DNA of 64,000 bases from Smallanthus sonchifolius (Eukaryota > Streptophyta > Magnoliopsida > Asterales > Asteraceae). Positions 22,850 to 33,215 of the stretch are shown piece after piece. The position numbers were made by a program, and so were the translations under genes. Under the pieces are notes generated by a model, which saw only the letters and a list, made by a program, of their open reading frames with translations, made no database searches and had not been told where the DNA came from. Location: positions 105,383,501-105,447,500 of the forward strand of contig CM042021.1 in the NCBI GenBank assembly GCA_023525975.1. The letters are read 5' to 3'. Each line of letters opens with the position of its first letter. Positions within the stretch are counted from its first letter, which is position 1.

Positions 22850-23342
22850 CCTGGTCAGTTTCATACGACACGGTTGTATTGGTTTGTTTCTCGTACGAAT
22901 GTTCACCGTATACAGATTCGTTATTCGGTTGTGTCGAGTAAGAGGGTTCACCGTATACAAAATCGTTAGTGGGTTGTGTCAGGTAAGAGGGTTCACCGTA
23001 TACGAAATCGTTAGTGGTTGTGTTGGGTAAGAGGGTTCACCGTATACGAAATCGTTAGTGGTTGTGTTGGGTAAGAGGGTTCACCGTATACGAAATCGTT
23101 AGTGGGTTGTGTCGGGTGAGAGGGTTCACCGTATACGAACTCAGCATTGCTTAGTGGCTCGTTCAAATCTGGAAGCCTTACCCGGTGATTAGAATGAACT
23201 TCGGACGAGACCTCCTCCTAATTCACATCTACCCGCCATGTCCCGTACCCAGCATGAACGCCATAATTTTCTGGGTTGTTTTCCAATGACTCGTTAGAAT
23301 ATGGCTAAAAACCATAGTTACCATCCCACCACCATGACATGG
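22850..23342 (-). pseudogene. Decayed minus-strand reading frame with 15-residue repeats
   Basis: From an ATG at about 23342 the minus strand reads MSWWWDGNYG, then an acidic, asparagine-rich stretch with two stops, and then repeats of the type VYGEPSYPTQPTNDF. The 15-codon repeats are the 45-bp units at 22902-23145. Two units are 44 bp long, so the frame is lost. The amino-acid pattern is kept from unit to unit, which indicates it was once translated. I cannot name the protein; it could be the N-terminal part of a transposase-associated or host gene. Confidence 0.45.
22902..23145. repeat. Tandem repeat, six units of 44-45 bp
   Basis: Units begin with TTCACCGTATAC at 22902, 22947, 22992, 23036, 23080 and 23125. 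Spacing is 45, 45, 44, 44 and 45 bp. The units are nearly identical in the middle and more divergent at the left end. Confidence 0.95.
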
Positions 23343-23434
23343 CTATACTTGTGTTTTTTGAGCACGTATATGAATTTTTTTTGATTGTATCGTTCAAATG
23401 TGAAAGCAGAAAGCTTTAATAGAATTTTTTTTGA

Positions 23435-23703
23435 GCTATACGCATCGTATAGCCCAATACGATGCAATTTAGGTTACGATGTACCTTCTGTAACTAGTCA
23501 ATCATCATATCACTATACGCCACGTATAGCACTATACACAACGTATAGTGATGTGTTGGATGATGTTACATTGTAACCTAAAGCGCATCGTATTGCACTA
23601 TACGAGGCGTATAAGGGTTAGGAATGACCAGGTGTACGATGTTGTCTAGTGTTGGAAATTGTGAAACCCTATACGGGTCGTATTGCCATATACGAGGCGT
23701 ATA
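23435..23703. repeat. Palindrome cluster, core TATACG-N3-CGTATA
   Basis: Six palindromes share ATACG and CGTAT arms: 23435-23453 (GCTATACG/CGTATAGC), 23513-23529, 23530-23550 (CACTATAC/GTATAGTG), 23599-23613, 23671-23683 and 23689-23703. The spacer is usually three bases and varies (CAT, CCA, AGG, GGT). GCATCGTAT/ATACGATGC (23442-23465) overlaps the first. A wider inverted repeat, TTTAGGTTAC/GTAACCTAAA, encloses two of them. There is no gene between 23343 and 23889. Confidence 0.85.
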
Positions 23704-23889
23704 ACGCCGTGTCCGGTTAGCAAAACCCGTGTGTCGTTAGTAGATCCCTATTTTTACAGTTATCTTATAATAATTTAGGTATGACGATAGTCCAGAAAAA
23801 CTTACTGAAATAAATACTACCTCAAACATATTTTAGTCTCTATTTTGTGGATCGTGCATCATCAAGAAACGTTAGCTACACCTCATACA

Positions 23890-24798
23890 CAGTGACGGAT
23901 CCAGTAATTTTTTCCAAGGGGTTCACTGTTTTTAGATGCTCGAATTTCATAGGGCCGGACATAAAATATTTCCGGTCGGTTTGATGGTTCGGGTCGGTTT
24001 TTTTTAAAGTATGAGAATCTTGTTTTTGATTTGGTTTTTTTGTTATGTTCTTGATTCAAAATGCTTTCGGTTTCGTTCCTAGATGATGATACTCTGTTAG
24101 GAAGGGTAGAACTTCCAACCAATGATATTTGCGCACACGTAATGACCTGCACTCACATATAGTCCAAAGAATAAGGTAGTAAGTAAATAAATGCCATTAC
24201 AAAGAACATAATGCATTTTCAAATATATATGGTCAACAATTAATAATTCAAATTAACATCTAATTTATGTTTTTAACACTTAAATTGTCAAAAGTCCCAA
24301 AAAATCCTGTCTATCCCAAACAACAAAAAAAAACCCTAGATTTTCTTTTTAGAAACAAGTAAATAACAAACAACAGAGAATAAACAAGTCAACAAACCTG
24401 TGGTGACAGACCGGCAGCGGTGGCTAGCCGCGCTGAAAGCTGTGGAGTTGGGGCTGAAAGCTGATGCTGCGAAAGTTCCTTAAAGGAACTTCCTTTAACT
24501 CTTTTAGTCATATACCAGGCCGAAAAAAGAAACAACCCAAGACGCCAAAAAAGAACAGGCCCAGACGCAATCAGCTAAAAAAAATGTTTTAAAAAAATGT
24601 CAATGAGAGGATTTGAACCCACTACCTCTAGGTTATAAAGCAAAGTCTAAACCACTACACATCTTGTTAAACTTTGTATAAGGTTTCACCCTATAATTTA
24701 TTTATGGGTTCACCACAGTTTTTTACATACCGTTATATAAAAATTTTGAAACTCGGGGGTTCTGAAGAACCCCTCCCGGCTATGTAGGTCCGCCCCTG
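23890..24798. mobile_element. Non-autonomous hAT-type DNA transposon, 909 bp
   Basis: The terminal inverted repeats are CAGTGACGGATCCAG and, on the other strand at the right end, CAGGGGCGGACCTAC. The flanks are 8-bp duplications with one C/T difference: CTCATACA (23882-23889) and TTCATACA (24799-24806). The 8-bp TSD and CAGGGGCGG-type ends are typical of hAT elements of the Tip100 kind. There is no transposase. Minus-strand open frames inside have no recognisable domain. Confidence 0.88.
24600..24665 (-). other. tRNA-like segment inside the hAT element
   Basis: On the minus strand an A-box-like TAGTGGTTTAGAC is followed by a B box GGTTCAAATCC near 24610. It is a tRNA-derived relic, not a folded tRNA gene. 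Confidence 0.5.
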
Positions 24799-24806
24799 TT
24801 CATACA

Positions 24807-25052
24807 TGGCTTTGAGTCACGTAGAATCTAAATTTCGTGTATCTTCATATTTACCTTTCTAAAGCTAGTTATTTAAAGTAACCTTTATTGCCACTTAAGA
24901 AACCTTCAATGACGATTCAAACACAAAACGATACATGCGATTCAGGTGATTGAAGTATTATTCAAGTATTTTACTAGCCTATAATAATACTATTCTAGAG
25001 CTTTACAATGTCAAGCGACAACAATGATGTAACTATTTCTACTTTTGATATC
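24807..25052. other. Intergenic stretch, nothing recognised
   Basis: This is AT-rich sequence between the hAT element and the SINE. I see no coding, repeat or RNA feature. Confidence 0.5.
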
Positions 25053-25069
25053 ATATTAGTTGGTATCTT

Positions 25070-25289
25070 TTTTTTTGAACGGAAACACCTAGATATTTTA
25101 GGAAAATTGGGTTTTCTCGGGGCAACACCTACAACATCTAGGGCAGCCCACCCCAGGAGGAACCCCCAACTGAGTAATCCCCCTGACCTGGCCTGGCCAC
25201 AGACCCCCTTTTTTGCTGTGGCTAGTATTCGAACCCAAGACCTACACTATGAGAAGTTTTGAGACTATCATTGCACCAAATGGCCAACG
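25070..25289 (-). mobile_element. tRNA-derived SINE, about 220 bp
   Basis: On the minus strand the 5' end carries an A-box-like TGGTGCAATGATAG and a B box GGGTTCGAATAC. The 3' end is an A run (the T run at about 25067-25076 on the plus strand). Direct repeats of 17 bp with one mismatch flank it, at 25053-25069 and 25290-25306, as expected of LINE-mediated insertion. The open frame across it is a by-product and not a gene. Confidence 0.88.
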
Positions 25290-25306
25290 ATATTAGTTGT
25301 TATCTT

Positions 25307-25559
25307 ATAGCATTTTTATTATACACGTGTTATAGTATCTATTAGTGTTATTTATGAATGTTAGATTTTGAATATTTGTGATTTTCTAGGTTTCTGGGCA
25401 ATTTTATCATCTTTTAAGGGAATATCGTGATTTCCTCATATGTTTGCATGTTTTGTTTATGTTCGATGTTGGTTGTGTTGTTGGTTATATTAAAGATTTG
25501 ATGGTTTGTGTTCATTAGAATATGTTGATAAAATGTTGTGCTTATGGAGCATAGCCAAA
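25307..25559. other. Unassigned stretch left of Copia-2
   Basis: AT-rich sequence without a recognisable feature. It may be the decayed 5' part of Copia-2 or its flank. Confidence 0.4.
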
Positions 25560-26952
25560 GATTAGTTGAAGAGATAAATCTTACTTTAGAAATCAATCAA
25601 GAATTAAAGCTTTTTGAAAAAAAATTTATAAAGAAAAGATTAATACTCTAAACAAAGATTTTCTTAATTTAAAGATTAGAAATCCATTTTAGAAATTCAA
25701 TAGAAAGATCTTTTGGTAAAGCTAACTAAAGCCATATCTGAACTTGTCGAGGCTAAAGTTCACATTGGCAAGTTTGAAGTTTCTTCAAATATTATATATC
25801 ACTGGAATCTTTGAAAAATAGATTCAACAGAAGGTCAAGGGAGGAATAGGTTATAATAATGTTCCTCCTCCTTATAATGTGAATTATACTTGTTTACCTC
25901 ACCCTAAAATTGATACTTCACATGAACCTAATGTTTCATTGATGGTGGATCCAAATGTGAATAAGAAAAAAAATAGGGATGAGAGTAAGAGAGAGAGTAA
26001 GAGAGAGTGTAAGATTGAGAGTGAAATTGAGAGAATTGTTTGTAAGAAAGTGAGTGAGTTTGTGTTGAGAGAGAAAGAAGAAGAATTTTTTATTGTAGTG
26101 ATGATGATAGTGATGAGGGATATATGGATATGTCAAATGTATTCCTCATAAAGTTGTGAAGCTTTCTAATAAGTAATAAACATTTTATCTTCACTTGTGA
26201 AAATGATGAGGATTTTAAATACAAGTTTAAAATTAGACATCACATAAGAATGAATCAAAAACTTTATTCTCGGAATCTTCAAGTGATAAAGTTTCTCAAA
26301 ATTCTCCTTGCAAAATTCAAGATAAAGATAAAAATTCAAATGTGAAAATGAAAACTGTTGTAAAACATGATTCAAAATCTCAGTCAAAGTGGATTTCTAA
26401 AGAGTCTAAAATCTGAAACATCAATGACTAAATTTTCAAATGACAAGCATCTCAAAAAGAAAATCATTTTTAAAGATTCAAATCAAAAGACATATCACAA
26501 GAGTTTAAGTAACTATTATAATCATTCTATGTATGAACAAGTTTCATGTTTTAAACCAAAGAAAGCCAAAGCCTGTTATTTGTCAGAAAGAAACTCTTTG
26601 GCTATTGATTGTATCCATAATTCCATATCCCTATTAACAAGATGAAAAGGAACAAGCAGACTATTAATAGAAATGTGGGTAGTTCAAAGGAAGTTGAAAG
26701 AAATGAGAAACAAATTTTTAAACCTAAGGTGAAATTGGGTGCTAAATCTTCTGAAAAGAACAAGAAAATTGTTTCTAAAAACTTTCCCAAAACGAAAAAA
26801 AAAACATGGGTTGTTAAAGAAAAGGGTTCTAAAGAACATGTTTCTTGTTCAACAGAAGATGATATAAAAGTTTTAGCTTATCAAGTGGTTACATACTTTG
26901 ATTCACAAGGAAGACCCAAGACCATAATGGCTTGGGTCCTTATGTCTAACTA
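25560..26952 (+). pseudogene. gag: Copia-2 gag C-terminal region, heavily decayed
   Basis: Lysine- and glutamate-rich coiled-coil remnants start near 25580 and match the plan of Copia-3 gag around 55600-56000, including the NVPPPYN/NMPPPFN segment (25860-25890; 55912-55930). Near 26570 a broken zinc knuckle (ACYLSERNSLAIDC) lacks one cysteine and the histidine. From 26642 a lysine-rich frame stays open and ends in IMAWVLMSN, matching MDWVPMSN at the end of Copia-3 gag. A GAGAGTAAGA-type repeat lies at about 25980-26035. Confidence 0.7.
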
Positions 26953-28168
26953 ATATGTTTCTATGTGTAGAAGCAACCAGGAATGAGTATCAGTATATGG
27001 AATTGTATAGTGGTTGCTCAAGGCACATGATAGGCAATGACTTCGTACTTCAAGAATTCAAATCAATCATTGTAGGATATGTTACTTTTAGGGGAAATCT
27101 TTATGGTGGGAAAATTACAGGACAAGGAACAGTAACAAATGGAAGTGTGAGATTTGAAGAAGTCAATTATGTCAAGGAGCTTAACTACAACTTGATCAGT
27201 GTATGACAAGACTTATTCCATGCATTTCAACAAAGAAGAATGTTTGATCTTAAAACCAGGCTAAGTAATTCCTAAGAATCAATTTCTTCTTTGAGCGTAA
27301 AGAAAGGTCAAACATGTATACTTTGAATATGAAGAACGCAACTTCATCAGTAAGTGAATCATGTTTCTTATCCAAAGCATCAAACAATGAATCTACTTTA
27401 TGTCATAGAAGGATGGGATATACAAACTTCCAGATCATGAAAAAGTTAGTAAAAGATGATTTGGTGAATGGTCTACCAAACAAGGAGTTTATTTCTTAAG
27501 ATCATTGTGTTTCTTGTCTAAAGGGTAAACAACATAAGTCTTCCTTCAAGCCAAAGACAGGCAAATCTATTGAAGATTCATTACATGTGCTACACATGCA
27601 TTTATTTGGCCCAACAAAGATTAAAAGTATTGGACAGAAGTCATATTGTCTTGTTGGGATAAATGACATTTCCAGATACACTTGGGTATTCTTATTGAAC
27701 ACAAAAATGAAACAGATGAAATAGTTAAATCTTTCATCTTGCAAATTGAGAATCTCTACAATTCCAAAGTTAGAATCATCAGAAGTGATAATGGCACTGA
27801 ATTCAAGAACCAAGTGTTGGGTTCTTTTTGTGAAGCTAAAGGGATTACAAGACAATTTAGCGCTGCAAGAACTCCTCAACAAAATGGAGTAGCTGAGAGA
27901 AAAAACATAACTTTAATGGAAGTTGCAAGAACAATGTTGGCTGAATCTAAGCTTCCCATAACATTTTGAGCAGAGGCAGTTAACACTGCATGCTATGTCC
28001 AAATTAGTGTGCTTATTCTCAAAGATCATAACAAGACGCCCTATGAGCTTCTCAAGCAAAGAAGACCTTACATTGGTTTCTTTAAACCTTTTGGTTGTGT
28101 TTGTACCATTCTTAATACAAGAGATCAATAGGGTAAATTTGACTCAAAGTCTGATGAGGGGTACATTG
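26953..28168 (+). pseudogene. pol: Copia-2 protease and integrase, 5' part
   Basis: The protease remnant reads YSGCSRHMIGN, so the catalytic DSG is now YSG. It continues to ITGQGTV and YNLISV at 27206. The integrase HHCC region spans about 27390-27540 (LCHRRMGY ... DHCVSCLKGK). In the core the first catalytic Asp is replaced by His (HMHLFGP). The second Asp (RSDNGTEF) and the Glu (QNGVAERKN) remain. A frameshift near 27690 and stops at 27967 and 28128 add to the damage. The chromovirus insertion follows directly at 28169. Confidence 0.85.
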
Positions 28169-28339
28169 TGTAACATCCCAAACTCCTAAACATAGGTTAG
28201 GACATGTGTCGGCTAAGAAACACAACGCTAAAACGTAACCGGACGTGAAAAAGGAAAGACGGTTCGACCGGAAATAGCTCAAAACTTCACATAAGCATAT
28301 CCCGAGCAAGAAAATGAGTTACGGAAGCCATAATATAAA

Positions 28340-28580
28340 CGGAGTCATAACGGACCATCACGACCCCCCAGAAGCCATAACGGACCGTCACAGTCCATGA
28401 CGGTCCGCCACGCCGCAAAATCATGAAAACTAACTGTTTTACGCCACGTATGAGTGACTCATCCCACCCTAAGGCCATGACGGACTGTCATGAGTTGTGA
28501 CGGTCCGTTACGTGGTCAGAAAGTGCTTGGAGGCCAAGAAAACGGTAACGGACCGTCACCAACGGTAACAGTCCGTTACG
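28340..28580 (+). repeat. Palindrome cluster, core ACGGWCCGT, in chromovirus 5' LTR
   Basis: Repeated units such as TAACGGACCGTCAC, TGACGGTCCGCC, CATGACGGACTGTCATG and GTAACAGTCCGTTAC occur here. The 3' LTR keeps TAACGGACCGTTA, which has perfect 6-bp arms around a single base. The outer bases (TA/TA, TG/CA, CATG/CATG) vary but largely stay complementary. Confidence 0.8.
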
Positions 28581-28933
28581 GGATCTGAAATTTATAAATA
28601 GTTAGAGCTGGCCGTTCACTTGCAAAAACAACACACACAAACACCATATCACACACATACAATCTTGAGAAGATTAGAAGACCCGGTGCAGCGCGTTTAA
28701 GTGCGAGTGCGGTGCGTTACGAGTACGGTTCAGATCCGAAGAGAAGTTTAAGCAAGGAACCAGTGTAGGAAACGTCCCGAGATTATCGTAAGTACATTAG
28801 ACCCATACCTTAGATAAATGTTTATGTGAAATATGTGATTTTGTGTTATGTGCTATGTGTGGAACTAAGGTATGGGGTAATGGGAATTAGTCTGAACACT
28901 AAGCGGGATTAATGGAGTAGCCACGACGTATCC

Positions 28934-29922
28934 AAGGGGTGGTGGATATGCCGCTGGTACTTCCTATATATAAATCTCTTGATGTTTCGTGGTGAAACCA
29001 TTATGAATGTTTAGGGGTATATATTAAAAGACAGTAATAAAAATGTAGTAAACAGACGGGAGATCTTACGACCGGTATGTAGTTATCTGACAAATGGACT
29101 GTTCTGTCTAAGGAAAAAATGGTGTATAAATCCCTCCTGGACCCGTCACTCTTTCCTGTGAACATCTATGTTGGAGGTATTACTCTGGAAAGATAATCAC
29201 CCCATTTTACAATATATGATAAGTATGAATAAGGGAGGGCTTAATTCTAAATAAAAGAATATTTGTGATGTATTATAGGGGTGTTGGGTACGCCGTTGGT
29301 ACACCTTATATATAAACCTCACACATTTATGATGGATTAGGTCAAGGATGAGATAAAATCATGAGGAAGTCATGCTATCAAATAAATGATGAGAAACGCT
29401 TAATCTTAAGCAAATGAGTATTCATAAGATGTTAAAGGGGTTGTGGATATGCCGCTGGTACTTCATATATATAAACCTCTTTAACATAAAATGACGAAAC
29501 CTTTGTAAGGGATTAGAGCAAGAGTTAAGATAAAATCATAAAGAGATCATGCCACTAGATGAGAATTAGATGGGGAAGCTTAATTCTGAGTAAAGGAGTA
29601 TTCATTGGATGTTAAAGGGGTGGTGGATACGCCGCTGGTACTTCCTATATATAAACCTCTATAACGTAACTTGGAGAAACCTTTATAAGAAATTAGAGCA
29701 GGGATAATTATAAAAGTATAACACGAAGGCATGCCATATGTACAAATATGCAATGTGTGCTAAATGTGAATGTATGGATGCATGATGAATGATCATGCTA
29801 TATGTGTAAATATGAATGTATGATGGGAACGAGTCTAAGTCTTAAAATAGAATAACGAAGTACTCACGAAGTGTTAAAGGGGTGGTGGATACGCCGCTGG
29901 TACTTCCTATATATAAGCCCCC
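28934..29922 (+). promoter_or_regulatory. Five repeated TATA-box blocks in chromovirus 5' LTR
   Basis: A block of about 48 bp reading AAGGGGTGGTGGATACGCCG, then CTGGTACTTC, then CTATATATAAACCTCT occurs at 28934, 29276, 29434, 29614 and 29875. It has a canonical TATA box in each copy. Sequence between blocks is also partly repeated, so these are diverged tandem copies of 180-340 bp. Which copy starts transcription cannot be told from sequence. Confidence 0.8.
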
Positions 29923-30570
29923 TTTAATGCACCGTGAGGAAAACCGTTACAAAGTTTTAATGTAAGGACTGATTAGGAATAATTTGGGAGGCTGTGAGTT
30001 TATGATACTCAAGATCCCAATGAAAAGAGATGTCCAGCTTATGGGGCGGGTCTCGTGAATGGAAAAAGGTTCCGAGTCTACGGGACGGAAGGGCCTTAAA
30101 AATGAGAATGGAAAGGTGCCCAGTCTATAGGCGGAAGGACCCGGTAGAGGTGCCCAGTCTATAAGGCGGAAGGACGTAAAATGAATGATAATAAAATATA
30201 CGAATGATGTGACTGGAGGTACGTCCGGAGATGGTCACGGGGGCATCGAGAGCCCATGAAACTTGAACAATAAAGAACCTAAAGGGTTCCTAATAAAAAA
30301 AACAATGCATTGTACTTACTTAGCGTAAACTAATTCAAAAATATTTTTCAAACACTATAGGAAAGAGACACGTGGAATAAAGCTTCCTGAGGACGTGGCC
30401 AATCGGAGCTAAAAAATCCCTATGTTACATAATGTAATAGTTTATGTAAAAGAATCATTTCTAATAAAATATATCTTTATCACTTTAGTGATAAGGTTTT
30501 TAAAAATCTGGGACCCGTTTTCCGCATTAAACTCTGATAAGATAATAATGAATAAGTAGGATGTTTCAAG

Positions 30571-30583
30571 TTGGTATCAAAGC
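30571..30583 (+). other. Chromovirus primer-binding site
   Basis: TTGGTATCAAAGC lies two bases after the LTR and matches the tRNA-iMet PBS TTGGTATCAGAGC with one mismatch. Confidence 0.85.
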
Positions 30584-31079
30584 ACGGTTTGAGGGATTTG
30601 AGTATTAGAAGGATACTTAAACTCAAACCATAAGTGCTTGTGATATAAATAGGGATTCCATCTGAGGCCGTCCGAGGAAGCAGGTATGTTTAAAATTCCA
30701 GTGCTTAAATATAAACATGTGAGTATACATGGGCTGAACTTTGTATGAGATAAGCTCCATATGATAGTTGGGAGTATCATGATGCGTAACATACATTGCC
30801 TTATACCTGGCCAGTATTGGAGCTAATGTATGGGACCCCGTGATATCACAAACATTATATGATAACTTATTTTAGTAGATAGTAAGCAGGGAATGTGATT
30901 ATACATAATTAAAATGTATAGGTGAATGTGAGTATGTGTAAATGTATGAAGGGGGCTTATGTAAAACCCTAGAATGCTTAATTAGGGTTAGAATAGTATG
31001 AGGCCTGTAAATATGAAACCTTAGACTATACTTAGGGTCAACGAGCGACTGGTTAAACGAAACTCGTGTATCAGTAACG

Positions 31080-31337
31080 ATGGCTGAGCGTCAAGTACAC
31101 GATGAAGGGAGTCATAGGAGAGATGCATCTCTACCTCCCGACGATAACGAAGTAGGACAAGTCCCGGAGAATATCGAGAGACAGATTACGTTAGAAGTAG
31201 GAAAGGCTTTCGATGCGAACCTCCCAATTATGCAAGTAGAACTGCAAAGTTCATTAGAAAGCTGGTTTGAGAACCATAAGAATATTAAGCAACCTCATAA
31301 CAAAGAAGATGGAAATTCTAAATCAACCGATGCGTGT
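31080..31337 (+). pseudogene. gag: Chromovirus gag, part 1
   Basis: The ATG follows about 500 bp of leader. The frame opens with MAERQVHDEG and an acidic, polar N-terminus, and is cut at codon 86 by element B. It resumes at 39217 in the capsid region. Unlike most of the element, this part has no stop. Confidence 0.7.
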
Positions 31338-32913
31338 TGATGTAGTTCAAAGCACACATTTTTATTCCTATTGTTTTCGTGTGTTTTAATTAGTTTTATA
31401 TATGTTTTGAGTCATTTTTGTTTCATATTGAGTCTTTGTAATGTTTTCAGAGCTCGTGTGGATTACAAGTCAAATCACTAAGAAACCAAGCAAGAGAAGA
31501 AAGCCGGGAGAAACAAAGTAAAAAAGTTGGATTTTCATTCCCTCGCGGTATGCGAAGGGAGAGCCACCAAGTCTCGCGGTACGCGAGAAGTTCTAATTCT
31601 GACCCTGACTAATTTGTTCCTCGCGGTACGCAAGGAACCCATGACCATCTCTCGCGATACACGAGGGCTTAAGAAAATCGTAAAAAGCCCTAAAATCAAA
31701 TTAAATAGAATTGTTAAGCTATTGTGATGGAAGTTCGACATTCAGCCGTCTATAGAGGTGCTAGAGGCGATTTTGGGGCTTTAGAGGTCGATTAAAGAGC
31801 AAAGTTGGAGACTTTGGATCCCGGGTTCGTTAGTTTAGCATATTCGGTTTTCAAGCTTTGATTTTTATCTTTGAATTTGCTGTGTTGAACCATGTTTCTG
31901 TCTTTTACCTCTGTTATGGATGTTCTAAGCATGATTCTTGGCTAAACATTGATACTGCCTAGGTCAAAGATGAATACTTGATAAAGTTTAGGTTTTTATT
32001 CGATTTTTTGATTTATATGTTGGTTTAATGGTTTTGTAAAAGATCTTGGTTTAATTATTATGGTGATTATGCAAGTTTAGATCTGATGTGTGATTGATTA
32101 TAAGTTCCGTATGTTATTTGTGGATGTCTTCCAGTTTGTATTGCTTATCTAGATCATAGGAGCTGTGATTGAGAGTTATTTAGATCTGAGTGTTCATCTT
32201 ATGTTGATACCGGAATGGTGAGAGATAATCGGTTAGTCTTCGTCATTAGGATTCCGAGTGTGAATTGTATGAGAGGAGGTTCCCTTAGGTTCTTAGTGAT
32301 TGTTGCTAGTCCGAGTCATAGTGTGTTGATCTGAGATTACTTCATGCATCTTAGATATAGTGTGGACAGTGAGACCGAGAGGTGATCTGTCATTTTGGTA
32401 CATTGTCATTGTTGGAGAGACTGAAAGGTAATCCGACCATCTGGTGAGTTTAGTACATCTTTAGGTTTCTTAGTTGGTGACATCCTGAGAGTGATTAGGG
32501 ATCCACGAGGTTGTCTAGAGATGTTATCCTTAGATACCTAGATCCATCACCGTGTCCATAAACGATAGAAGTTTGTGCTTTGCAAGTAGGATTCCGACCG
32601 AGGTGGTATTATTCCCATTCCTAATATTCCCAAGTTCCTTGTTAGATAGTTAGAGTCGTTCATTTGTTTTCATTAGTTTAATCAGTAGTATAGAAAACCC
32701 CCCAAATCAACCATTCATAGTTCGAGTCAGAGTCTAGTGTAGTTATTCGGTGTCTCTAGGTTTCGATAATCCGGTTTACCATTAAGCTATGCTACACTCG
32801 ATGGGTTCACTTGCCTGTCAGTGCGGTCTAGTTCATAGGTATTCCATTTATTACTTAGGAGTCTAGATTAGGTTTTTATTTATTAGTTTTTATAGACCAT
32901 CTGGGAGACATCA
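31338..32913 (+). repeat. Element B 5' LTR
   Basis: It starts TGATGTAGTTC and ends GACATCA. A GC-rich palindrome cluster lies at 31539-31667. The rest is T- and G-rich with no ORF of note. Confidence 0.93.
31539..31667 (+). repeat. Palindrome cluster TCGCG-GTA-CGCGA in element B 5' LTR
   Basis: Four copies lie at about 31539, 31572, 31617 and 31650. The second is a perfect TCTCGCG/CGCGAGA. The third has TTCC/GGAA outer arms, the same as the copy at 49548 in element C. Others carry single mismatches, mostly C-to-T or G-to-A. The 3' LTR has the matching cluster at about 37799-37912 with one copy deleted. Confidence 0.85.
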
Positions 32914-32919
32914 AGTTTT

Positions 32920-32935
32920 TGGCGCCGTTGCGGGG
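32920..32935 (+). other. Element B primer-binding site (tRNA-Asp type)
   Basis: TGGCGCCGTTGCGGGG follows the LTR by six bases and lacks one C relative to the intact PBS in element C. Confidence 0.9.
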
Positions 32936-33215
32936 ACACTTGAAAATAGCAACATTAGCTTTGATTAGTTCTTTGTGTGATTTTTGGTTTGTGTGTTTTG
33001 CTTTCTTTTACTTTGAGTCTTAATTGTGTGCTTTGTCTTGTTTGTTTTATGCGTGTCTAATTTAGGATTGAGTCTTTTGTGTTTGAGTTTTTCTTATTTA
33101 TTTTTATGTCTTTCAGTTTATGTAACATACTCGTTCGTAGGAATAACCACCGTATTCAGCTTACGAAGAGCCCGAACGAGAGCTTCACGAGCGCACCGCG
33201 ACTTCTGGGTGCCAT

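Larger units (their letters stand above)
28169..30568 (+). repeat. Chromovirus 5' LTR, 2400 bp
   Basis: It contains a palindrome cluster (28340-28580), five copies of a TATA-containing block (28934-29922) and three tandem copies of a GGTGCCCAGTCTATAGGCGG-type unit (30065-30180). Compared with the 3' LTR it lacks about 50 bp near 28345. Confidence 0.93.

Noticed and set aside
23380..23890. A second DNA transposon ending in the CGTATAG palindromes
   Set aside because: No pair of terminal repeats with a target duplication could be found around the cluster.
25008..25262. Open frame over the SINE as a protein-coding gene
   Set aside because: It lies within a SINE with flanking direct repeats and reads through the Pol III boxes.
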